Source: Gammaproteobacteria bacterium
GTDB lineage: Bacteria > Pseudomonadota > Gammaproteobacteria > HK1
Reading direction: 5' to 3'
Length of the DNA stretch: 64,000 nucleotides
NCBI GenBank assembly: GCA_012103455.1
Contig: WLWT01000001.1
Span: 310,001 to 374,000, forward strand
The notes below the pieces were generated by a model. That model worked only from the letters and a program-made list of their open reading frames with translations, was not told the origin of the DNA and ran no database searches. A program made the position numbers and the translations under genes. The first letter of the stretch is position 1, and each line of letters begins with the position of its first letter. Shown here in pieces: positions 8,786 to 16,549 of the stretch.

Positions 8786-10010
8786 GCATCTTACTGATAC
8801 TAAGACCCACATCTGTCGTCACAAATAGCGCCCAGTCCTTTTTGCCAACGTCCCCTTCACCCGGCCCCTTCACACCGCGCACAAACAACAACTTCACCTG
8901 TCTCCAATCAGGTTCACTTCTCGTGTCCTGCGACACATTCAACCCCACTTCCATTGATACTGTTTTCCACGGTCATCCTTGCACTTTTCTCCATTGACCC
9001 CTAACCGCCTGGGCATAAAGCGCTTTCGCGCCCCACTCAACTTTCTTCCCCTTGTCGCTCACCGCTCGGTACTTGAGCTTGCCTTTGTTCATCCGCAAGA
9101 TGGCGCAAACGCCTAGCGAAAAGGCCATATCAATCATGCGTTTGCTACCGAACCACGCATCCGCTACCAAGGACTGCGCCTGCACACCGTTAGCTATCGC
9201 TCGCGCCATCATGGCCTGGGCCATTGACAGTTTATCGTGCGTACTCGCTTCAACATAACGAGCCTGCGCCACACTACCCGCCTGGTGCGGATGATTCAAA
9301 GCTTGCGCCTTGCTCTGGCTGATAAACCGTTGCCAATCCAATGGCATAAACACCTCTTCTGTTGCCAGACCCAAGATCAATACCTGATGACCCATTACAG
9401 GTTTGCCGCTGGCGGGGTCAAAGTGACGGGAAACACCCTCCATCTTTTTGCCCCGCCGAGTTTTGATTGAATCATCCAGGACGAACACATTCAATGCACT
9501 ATCACTCACTTTGTGCCGGGTGTGGATTTCCTTGGCGACCTGATAATTGAACGCTCGCCAATCGATATCTTCGCGCTTTAACAGGTCGTACATCACATCC
9601 TTTTTCGCTTCACTGAATAAGCTCAACGCTTTGCGGCAAAACAGGGCGATCGAGGAGACCTTGAGCCATTTCCACACTCACAGTAAAAATACTGCCTGTG
9701 TTATCTCAATTCCGCTTCGCTTGGTAAAGTTCGCTGCTTTAATCAGTCGGTTAAACTTCAGCACATTCCAAGTATCTGCAAACAGATTATCAAGGCAGTG
9801 TTTGGGATCGGTGAGAACTTCTGGGCACCTCTGAAAATGCACTTTTTCCGCGATTGCGGCGTCAGCTCCGTGCTCGAATCCTCAGGTATGACCTATACAC
9901 TGCGGTTCTGCGCGCGGTACTTCCTTGCACTCACGAAATAATGACTATTTTTAGCGGCGCCCTTCTTCTACTAACGATGGAAGGGCGTTATTTTTTGTGT
10001 CACCATTCAT
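8786..10010 (-). pseudogene. DDE transposase (IS4-superfamily) interrupted by MITE and stop codons
   Basis: Minus-strand transposase starting at an ATG at 10008-10010 (MNGDTKNNALPSLVE). After about 15 residues the gene is split by a 140-bp element with TTCT duplicated on both sides; the frame resumes as EVLTDPKHCLDNLFADTW. The core is readable at 9677-8973: FVLDDSIKTRRGKKMEG and LVADAWFGSKRM carry probable catalytic aspartates. Two in-frame TGA codons lie at about 9683 and 8974, and the C-terminus is cut after SISKML by the orphan IS5-like end. Exact IS subfamily uncertain. Dead gene. Confidence 0.75.
9823..9962 (-). mobile_element. 140-bp MITE-like element, copy C, inside a transposase gene
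   Basis: Full 140-bp copy in the opposite orientation to copy A, with ends GGGCACC and GGCGCCC and a perfect TTCT target duplication (9819-9822 and 9963-9966). Joining the flanks after removing one TTCT restores the open frame of the transposase (VEEVLTDPKH), which proves that this is an insertion and defines the element boundaries to the base. Confidence 0.9.
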
Positions 10011-10144
10011 GGGGTCTTCCGCGGTATCAATGTTTTGTTATGTAAGCTGATATTATACCGCGCGCAAGGCCCTTTTTCTTCTAAATCAACATCCTATATT
10101 CGATTTTTTATCCTGTTTAAACCCCGAAACTTGAGTTGTTACTA

Positions 10145-11246
10145 CTTCGGCAAAAGATTACCCGACACAAATTAATAAAATGTGTTATAGTGATGCTATG
10201 AAAAAGACAGACGGTCGCTCACTGCCCCATTCCGCGCGAGAAGCCATCCGCAGGCACGCGGTTGCGCAAGTATTATCGGGTGAAAGCCCTGAAAAAGTAA
10301 TTAAAGCCCTCGGATTTCATCGTTCTTGCATTGACGATTGGTTATCCAGATATGAGCAAGGTGGTGAACAGGCGCTGTCCACCGGCAAGATCACGGGCCG
10401 CCCAAGAAAGTGTCCCGATGAATATGCGGATCGCTTACGTGAACTAGTTAAAACGAATCCGTTGCAATTGGATTTTCACGATGCCTTGTGGACGCGCTCG
10501 ATGATTCAGATATGACTGAAAGATAAATTTGGCATCGAGGTCAGCGAGCGCTCGGTGGGCAATAGCCTGTCTCGTTTGGGGATGAGTGCGCAGCGCCCTC
10601 GGTTTAAGGCATACGAGCAAAACCCTGCTCAGGTTAAGGTATGGTTAAGAGAAACTTGGCCTGAAGTACAACGAGAAGCGAAAAGGCGGCGAGCGCGGGT
10701 CTATTTCGGCGACGAATCGACGATCCGGTCGGATTATCATCGTGGTACCACTTGGGGGGTACGGGGTGATACGCCGGTTGTAGCGAAAACGGGTCGGCGC
10801 TTTAGCGTGAATAGGCTGTCAGCCGTTTCGCCGAAGGGTCACCTGCGTTTCATGGTGAGCGAATCGCGGGTAACCGCAGACGTTTTTATCGACTTTCTAA
10901 GGCGTTTGTTGCACAACGCCAAGGGATCGGTCTATTTGATTGTTGATGGCCATCGAATTCATCGAGCCAAGAAAGTGCAAGAATTTGTCCGCACTAGCCA
11001 AGGTAGGCTCACGTTAGTATGGTTACCGCCGTATTCACCGGAACTCAATCCTGATGAGCTAGTATGGCATCACGTAAAAAGCCAACGAATTGGGCGGACA
11101 GTGGTGGCTACAAAGGAGCAATGGGTGGCCCTGGCTCGTTCGGTGTTGCACTCACTGCAACAGAATACGCAAATAATTAAACGGTTTTTCTATGAAAAGC
11201 ATGTCAGATATATTCTGAATTGATGTCGGGTAATTTTTTTCCGAAT
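10145..11246 (+). mobile_element. IS630-family insertion sequence
   Basis: About 1.1 kb with inverted repeats TTCGGMAAAARATTACCCGACA at both ends and TA on each flank, the TA target duplication expected for IS630/Tc1-mariner elements. It carries a transposase with an internal stop. The insertion truncates a minus-strand reading frame that begins at 11464. Confidence 0.85.
10180..11223 (+). pseudogene. IS630-family transposase with in-frame TGA
   Basis: Two open segments (10180-10515 and 10555-11223) lie in the same frame and together make one IS630 transposase. The first is the helix-turn-helix half (EAIRRHAVAQVLSGESPEKV, GRPRKCPDEY). The second has the DDE core: YFGDESTIRSD, LIVDGHRIHRAK and WLPPYSPELNPDELVWHHVK. 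A TGA at 10513-10515 separates them, so only a truncated DNA-binding half would be made. The start could be the ATG at 10180 or at 10198. Confidence 0.85.
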
Positions 11247-11464
11247 TAGTAACTCTCGCGCAGTTCTCGCCAGCTATGCTTTTTCTCGATCTTGATGCCT
11301 GCGCTTGCGCCAGTCGTTGCTGTTGGCTGAGAGGCGTCACCGCTTAACATTTCTCGCACTAGATCCGACCGTTTAAGTGCCTCTAGCCCAACATCTGCAC
11401 AGGCTTGTGTCTGCTGTGCGATCAGCGCCTGCCGGTCGTCATCGCGCAGCTGTTCATCCGACAT
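11246..11464 (-). CDS. unrecognised truncated ORF
   Basis: I do not recognise this 72-residue frame (MSDEQLRDDDRQALIAQQ, then VREMLSG). It is hydrophilic and ends at the junction with the IS630 element, so if real it is the 5' part of a gene cut by that insertion. Part of its last codons are supplied by IS and flank sequence. It lies between the IS and the WYL stub; nothing indicates a function. Confidence 0.2.
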   Translation of the reverse strand: MSDEQLRDDDRQALIAQQTQACADVGLEALKRSDLVREMLSGDASQPTATTGASAGIKIEKKHSWRELRESY

Positions 11465-11480
11465 TGCGCCGATAGCATGA

Positions 11481-11648
11481 GCGCGTGCGGGCTGGGTGGC
11501 CGGTGAGCTCTGGCATCCCGATCAACGCACACAGTTTCGAACGGACGACAGTTTCGAACCCAGCGTTCCATACCGTGACCCGCGCGAACTGTTGGGCGAA
11601 ATCTTGCGCCACGGGGCCGAAGTGACCGTTCTAGGCCCCAAACCCTGA
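11481..11648 (+). pseudogene. WYL-domain transcriptional regulator, C-terminal stub
   Basis: A 55-residue frame reads WVAGELWHPDQ, then VPYRDPRELLGEILRHG and EVTVLGPKP before a TGA. This is the C-terminal extension found in WYL-domain regulators (PYxDPRELxxxILRxG). The helix-turn-helix and WYL domains are missing and an in-frame TGA precedes the stub. WYL regulators are often encoded next to CRISPR-Cas operons and control them; here the regulator lies directly upstream of cas7 and is lost, which may leave the cas operon without its cognate control. Confidence 0.65.
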
Positions 11649-11731
11649 TACCGGCTGTGGCCGGCGAGCAGCGCCGCGCGTTGGCCCTCTATTGCAGTAT
11701 CAGAAACCTGAAGACCGGCCAGTTTCACCAT

Positions 11732-11748
11732 GTTGCAGGATCTGCAAC
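11732..11748. promoter_or_regulatory. palindrome upstream of cas7, candidate operator
   Basis: GTTGCAG-GAT-CTGCAAC: perfect 7-bp arms with a 3-bp centre, 66 bases before the cas7 start. It could be the operator of the lost WYL regulator or of another factor. A ribosome binding site (AGGAG) lies 8 bases before the cas7 ATG. Function not shown. Confidence 0.4.
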
Positions 11749-11813
11749 AGCTAAACGCTATCGTCTTCTTCCCGTGCAATAAAAATCCCTTAAAACCATA
11801 GGAGTATCAAATA

Positions 11814-13088
11814 ATGGAAATAGAACTTACTTACGAATGTTTACGCGAAAGCGTGCAAAATTCCGAGGCCGCGCTGCGCTGCCGCACCCGTCTACAACCG
11901 GCCGGCGGTGAGGGTGACAAAGTGTTTCCCCCCACGTACGCAGGCGCCGCCTACGCAACGGAAAAGCGGCGTATCGAGGGTTACGCCGAGCCGGTGGAGT
12001 GTGTGCTGCTGGACTCCGTGCAATCCCAGGCTAACCGTATCGAAGAAGCGTTGCAGGATGCCGTCGATGAGGGCCGGCTTGAGCTTCCGGTGATAGAGGT
12101 CGATTTCAGTGAAGTTGCGATACTAGAGCCCGGTGACGATGGACCCGGCCTGTATGAACCGATTGGCCGGGTAACCAGCTTGCAGGCGCCGCACCGGGCA
12201 GCGGACGCCATTCTTCGCGACAGCGAGTTGGACGGCCAACCGTTTCGGCAAACGGAAATCGGCAAGAAAATCGGCCTTGCCAACCTTCGCAACGCCACCC
12301 CCCTGTTCGAGATATGCCCGACCGCGCTGCTACTTGGACTATGGGATTCTACTGGCCCTAAGGGCGGCCTAGGCACTAAGTTCCAGCGGGCATTAGTTTC
12401 CGAAATCATCGGCGTGGACGCCTGTTATGGCACCAAGAGCGAGAGCCGCATCGACCCGCTCGGCATTCGCAAGGACGCAGCCGAGTTGTATGAAACCAGT
12501 GATGGCGGCTGGTGTCTTGATCCGGCGGCAGCGGTCAAAGAAAAGAGCAAACCCAAACGCAAAGGCAAAGACGGCAAACCCTCGGAAGCGAACCACGGCA
12601 ATATCGTGCCCTCTTTGTCGAAAATACGCGACGGCGTCCCGGTCGCGGGAGGCGCGACTATCGCCTATGCGCAGCAGATCACCGTGCTCTCCCTGCCCGC
12701 ACTGCGGCGCCTGCAATTCCCGCTGGATGGTCGGGTCTCGGCGGCGGCTAACGTGGCGGGCCGCACTGTGGTGGCGGCGCTAGGCGTGTGTGGCGCCGTG
12801 CTGGCGGCACAGAGGGGTCTGGACTTACGTTCCCGGTGCCTGTTGTGGCCGCAAGCGCCACTGCGTTGGGAACTACTATCGGCACCTAGCGAAGCGCCGG
12901 GCGAGTTCACCTTGAGCGGCGATGAAGCTATCGAATTGCTAAGTCAGGCGGTGGCCGCGGCGGCGCAGTGTGGGCTCACCTGGCAGTCGCAAGGACTGGT
13001 GCTAAAACCGGCGGATAAATTGCTGGAGCTGGTACGCAAAAGCCAACAGCTAGCCATCGTCAGTGGCGCCAGCGAAGGGGGCGAATAA
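11814..13088 (+). CDS. csb1: type I-G CRISPR Cas7 (Csb1/Cas7u)
   Basis: 424-residue Csb1-family RAMP protein, the Cas7 backbone subunit that coats the crRNA in the type I-G (formerly I-U, GSU0053) effector. Recognisable family segments are FPPTYAGAAYATEKRR, VLLDSVQSQANRIEEAL, SLQAPHRAADAILRDSE, and LLLGLWDSTGPKGGLGTKFQRA with the glycine-rich loop. A lysine-rich insertion (KEKSKPKRKGKDGK) is at about residues 242-256. The start has a good AGGAG site. It overlaps csb2 by one base, beginning a compact cas operon that runs to cas2. Confidence 0.93.
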   Translation: MEIELTYECLRESVQNSEAALRCRTRLQPAGGEGDKVFPPTYAGAAYATEKRRIEGYAEPVECVLLDSVQSQANRIEEALQDAVDEGRLELPVIEVDFSEVAILEPGDDGPGLYEPIGRVTSLQAPHRAADAILRDSELDGQPFRQTEIGKKIGLANLRNATPLFEICPTALLLGLWDSTGPKGGLGTKFQRALVSEIIGVDACYGTKSESRIDPLGIRKDAAELYETSDGGWCLDPAAAVKEKSKPKRKGKDGKPSEANHGNIVPSLSKIRDGVPVAGGATIAYAQQITVLSLPALRRLQFPLDGRVSAAANVAGRTVVAALGVCGAVLAAQRGLDLRSRCLLWPQAPLRWELLSAPSEAPGEFTLSGDEAIELLSQAVAAAAQCGLTWQSQGLVLKPADKLLELVRKSQQLAIVSGASEGGE

Positions 13089-14794
13089 TGGCCGCAGCAC
13101 CATCACCCCACCCGCCATTCGTCATCCATCTGCACTACCTCACCGGCACCGCGGTTGCCACCCATGTGAGCCACCGCGAGCGGGCCGAATGGCCGCCGCA
13201 TCCGGGGCGCGTCTACCTGGCGCTCGCCGCCGCGCACTTTGAAACGGACGGCAGCGAACAGGATAAACAAGCCGAACGCGAGGCATTGACATGGCTAGAA
13301 CGCCTGCCGGCGCCCGCGATCCGGTGCTGGCCCGCCGGGGAGCGTACCCCTGTCACTACTTATGTACCGGTCAATGACGACACCACCAAACCGGTTAAAT
13401 CCATGTTGCAGTCCGCCCCCGGCCTACCCCGCTCGCGCCAAGCGCGCCACTTTCCCGCCGCCATCCCCTGCCGCGCATCGGCAACGTCCTCCTGCCCCGC
13501 GGATGTCAGCCTCATCTGGCATCGCGCCGATAACTGCTCGGCGCACCAGCGTGCCTTGGACCGGCTGTGCCAACACTTGATTTGCGTGGGGCACTCCACA
13601 TCGCTGGTCATGGCGTGGACCGCCACCGGTGAGACGGCGGCCCGCGGCGAGCATTGGTCCCCAGCCGCTAGCCTCGCGCAGCGGTCATTGCGCATCGCCG
13701 CCGCCGGTGAATACGAACGCCTTGAACAAGCGTTTGGCCTAGAAGCCATAGAACGCTTCGTCAGCCTCAAGTCCCGTGTCGAGTCCACCCGTGGCAAAGC
13801 CAAGGCAGCGGCGAAACAAGCATTTGAGAACACCCTAGGCGTACCGTACAAAAACAGCTTGCGCCCACCCGAGCCCAGGCGGCCCAGGCTCGGCACCTGG
13901 CAGGGTTATCAAAAGTCAGCAGGCACTGAGAATTCAGCAACCTGCGATAGCAACGCTCACTTCGATGCCAATCTTCTAGTGCTTTCGCGGCTCGACGGGC
14001 CGGCACTGAACGTCGAGCGCACATTAACGCTAACCCGGTTATTACGCGGCGCGCTGCTCAGCCATACCGGACCGGCGCCAACCTGGTTGAGCGGCCATGC
14101 AGCGGATGGCAGCGCCGCGGCCGGCCCGCACCTCGCTCTATTGCCCTTGCCATTCGCCGGGCATCCACACGCCGATGGCCATCTACTGGGACTGGCCTTG
14201 GCCCTGCCGCGCACTGTCGCCGCTGAAGAAATAGGCGAGTGGCTGGGGCCGGCACTCATCGATCAAACCACCGGCGCCCCTGGCACTTTGCACCTGCGAA
14301 GCCATGGATTGCATTGGCGTTTGCAACTGGAAAACCGGCCCTCTCCCCCACTGGCCCTGCGCAGTGAAACCTGGACCGCGCCCTCGGCTTGTTGGGCCAG
14401 CGTGACGCCCGTGGTCTTGGACCGCTACCCCAAACACCGCCCTCCCGGCAGTGCCGGCTGGCGCCGTGAGGTAGCCGCCATCGTGGCCTTGGCCTGTACC
14501 CGCGCCGGCTTGCCACAGCCGGCGGTAGTCGATGTGGACGCGGTCTCATGGCACCAGGGCATGCCGCGCGCCTGGGTGGCCCGGCGGGGAGGCCGTGACA
14601 CGGCCAGAGCGCATGGCGACGGCTTTCCGCTGCTGCATCAGCGGCACTCCAACGCGCGGCGGGTCCAGGTGCACGTCTGGCTACGGTTTACCCGGCCATT
14701 GTCGGGGCCGGTATTACTGGGCGCTGGCCGGTTCCTCGGTTACGGCCTGTGCAAACCTACAGATGACCCCCGTGACACGCTAAAAGATGGATGA
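13088..14794 (+). CDS. csb2: type I-G CRISPR protein Csb2 (Cas5-Cas6 fusion)
   Basis: 568-residue Csb2/GSU0054-family protein. In type I-G this single protein combines the Cas5 role (holding the crRNA 5' handle) with the Cas6 role (cutting the precursor RNA in the repeat). Signature segments are the N-terminal HYLTGTAVATHVSHRERAEWPPHPGR and the C-terminal RAMP-like end VHVWLRFTRPLSGPVLLGAGRFLGYGL, the glycine-rich loop seen in RAMP proteins. It overlaps csb1 (ATGG overlap region) and ends 3 bases before cas3. No defects were seen. Confidence 0.92.
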   Translation: MAAAPSPHPPFVIHLHYLTGTAVATHVSHRERAEWPPHPGRVYLALAAAHFETDGSEQDKQAEREALTWLERLPAPAIRCWPAGERTPVTTYVPVNDDTTKPVKSMLQSAPGLPRSRQARHFPAAIPCRASATSSCPADVSLIWHRADNCSAHQRALDRLCQHLICVGHSTSLVMAWTATGETAARGEHWSPAASLAQRSLRIAAAGEYERLEQAFGLEAIERFVSLKSRVESTRGKAKAAAKQAFENTLGVPYKNSLRPPEPRRPRLGTWQGYQKSAGTENSATCDSNAHFDANLLVLSRLDGPALNVERTLTLTRLLRGALLSHTGPAPTWLSGHAADGSAAAGPHLALLPLPFAGHPHADGHLLGLALALPRTVAAEEIGEWLGPALIDQTTGAPGTLHLRSHGLHWRLQLENRPSPPLALRSETWTAPSACWASVTPVVLDRYPKHRPPGSAGWRREVAAIVALACTRAGLPQPAVVDVDAVSWHQGMPRAWVARRGGRDTARAHGDGFPLLHQRHSNARRVQVHVWLRFTRPLSGPVLLGAGRFLGYGLCKPTDDPRDTLKDG

Positions 14795-14797
14795 ACG

Positions 14798-16549
14798 ATG
14801 AACACAAAAACACCGATCCAGATAGACCACTTCACCGAGTTCTATGCCGCCGTTTACGGTCAGCAACCGTTTCGCTGGCAGCGGCGGCTGGCGGCGCGCG
14901 CTTGCGTAGGCGACTGGCCGCGGTATCTAAAGCTGCCAACGGCCAGTGGCAAAACCAGTTGCTTGGACATCGCCGTGTTCGCCCTGGCTTTTCAGGCTTG
15001 CCGCCTGGCGCTGCACGGCGATGCCATCGACATGCCCCGGCGCATCTTCTTCGTGGTCGATCGGCGCATCATCGTCAACGAAGCGTTCCGCCGCGCCGAA
15101 CACTTGCGTGACAAACTCGCGCAGTCATTAGAAACCGCGCGAGCACCGGGTCCATTGAGGGCCGTTGCAGAGTGGCTTCAGCAACTGGCGCACGGTGGCC
15201 CACCGCTCGATTGCTTCGAATTACGCGGCGGCATCTACCGCGACGACGCCTGGGTGCGCTCGCCACTACAACCCACCCTGCTGACCAGCACAGTCGATCA
15301 AGTGGGCTCAAGATTGTTGTTCAGGGGTTATGGGGTAAGCGACCGCGCCTTGCCGATCCACGCGGCGCTGGCCGCTAATGACGCCATGATCATCGTGGAT
15401 GAAGCCCATTGCTCCAACCCGTTTAGCCAGACACTGAACGCCATCGCCCGATACCGCGATCAGCCGCTGGCCGAAGGCGAAACGCCACGGTGGGCCCAAG
15501 CGCCCCTCCACACACCGTCGCGGTTAATGGAAATGACCGCCACCCCACCGCCGCAGCGCACTGGCGATCTGTTCACCTTGGAAGCACAAGACTACGCCGC
15601 GGATGCACCGCTCCAAGTCCGTCACGGTTGCGCGAAACCCGTACAACTGACGCTCTCCAAAGCAGCGGGTAACAATCAGAATCAACGCTTGGCCCGCGAC
15701 CTCGTGGACGCGGCGCAAACCCTAGCTGACCCGGCGCAAGCCCTAGCTGACCCGGTAGATGGCGCACCGTGCCGCAAGATCGCGATAGTGGTCAACCGGG
15801 TGGATTGCGCCCGTGAAACCTTCGCCTTGTTACAGCAGCGACATGGCGCGCGGGTGCGGCTGATGATAGGCCGCATGCGGCCATTGGACCGTGACGCTCT
15901 CACCCGGGAGCTACAGGAACTATTCGGCGCCGGCCCCAAAACAACGCTGGATAAACCCCACTTCGTGGTCGCCACCCAATGCATGGAAGTAGGCACCGAT
16001 CTGGACTTCGACGGCATGGTCTGCCAGTGCGCCAGCCTGGACGCCCTGCGCCAGCGCTTTGGCCGCCTGAACCGCCTAGGTCTTGCCGAGCACGCCCGTG
16101 GCGTGGTGGTCATGGCCAGCGGCGATCTGAAGCCCAAACGGCCCGATCCGATCTACGCGCACGCGCTGCCCGCAACCTGGGAGTGGCTGGCGAATGAGGC
16201 CCGTGACGAATCGGTTGACTTCGGCATCCAGGCACTCGACGCCCGTTTGCAAGACCTGGACATAACCGTGCAGGCGCAATTGAACATCACGCCAGCCGAC
16301 GCCCCGGTACTGCTACCCGCCCACCTGGACGTACTCTGCCAAACCGGGCCAAAGCCGCAATACGAACCAGACATCGCGGCTTTCTTGCATGGGCCTGGGC
16401 GTGGTGTTGCGGAAGTGCAGATCTGTTGGCGCGCGGATCTAGCCGAACCGGCGGAAAAAATGAACCTCACCCACTGGGCGCGCACATGTGACTCAGCCGT
16501 AGTCATTTGCCCCCCCCCACATCCGCCGAATGCATGCCGGTACCGCTAA
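14798..16549 (+). CDS. cas3: Cas3 helicase portion (type I-G), frameshifted at its end
   Basis: DEAD/DEAH helicase half of Cas3, the motor recruited to unwind and degrade target DNA. Visible motifs are Walker A LPTASGKT (about residues 46-54), DEAH box IIVDEAHCSNP (about 198-208), MEMTATPP (motif III), MEVGTDLDFDG and QRFGRLNRLG (motif VI, about 417-427). Residues AQTLADP/AQALADP come from a 21-bp tandem duplication at 15711-15752. The frame ends artificially after ICPPP at a run of nine C (16510-16518). The natural continuation, LPPPTSAECMPVPLTLFRRWL, is in the next frame, which carries the HD domain. One extra C or two fewer would rejoin the frames. Confidence 0.9.
   Translation: MNTKTPIQIDHFTEFYAAVYGQQPFRWQRRLAARACVGDWPRYLKLPTASGKTSCLDIAVFALAFQACRLALHGDAIDMPRRIFFVVDRRIIVNEAFRRAEHLRDKLAQSLETARAPGPLRAVAEWLQQLAHGGPPLDCFELRGGIYRDDAWVRSPLQPTLLTSTVDQVGSRLLFRGYGVSDRALPIHAALAANDAMIIVDEAHCSNPFSQTLNAIARYRDQPLAEGETPRWAQAPLHTPSRLMEMTATPPPQRTGDLFTLEAQDYAADAPLQVRHGCAKPVQLTLSKAAGNNQNQRLARDLVDAAQTLADPAQALADPVDGAPCRKIAIVVNRVDCARETFALLQQRHGARVRLMIGRMRPLDRDALTRELQELFGAGPKTTLDKPHFVVATQCMEVGTDLDFDGMVCQCASLDALRQRFGRLNRLGLAEHARGVVVMASGDLKPKRPDPIYAHALPATWEWLANEARDESVDFGIQALDARLQDLDITVQAQLNITPADAPVLLPAHLDVLCQTGPKPQYEPDIAAFLHGPGRGVAEVQICWRADLAEPAEKMNLTHWARTCDSAVVICPPPHPPNACRYR

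Noticed and set aside
10145..11246. IS630 element as the autonomous partner of the 140-bp MITE
   Set aside because: Its ends (TTCGGMAAAA) and TA target differ from GGGCRCC and the 4-bp duplications of the MITE.
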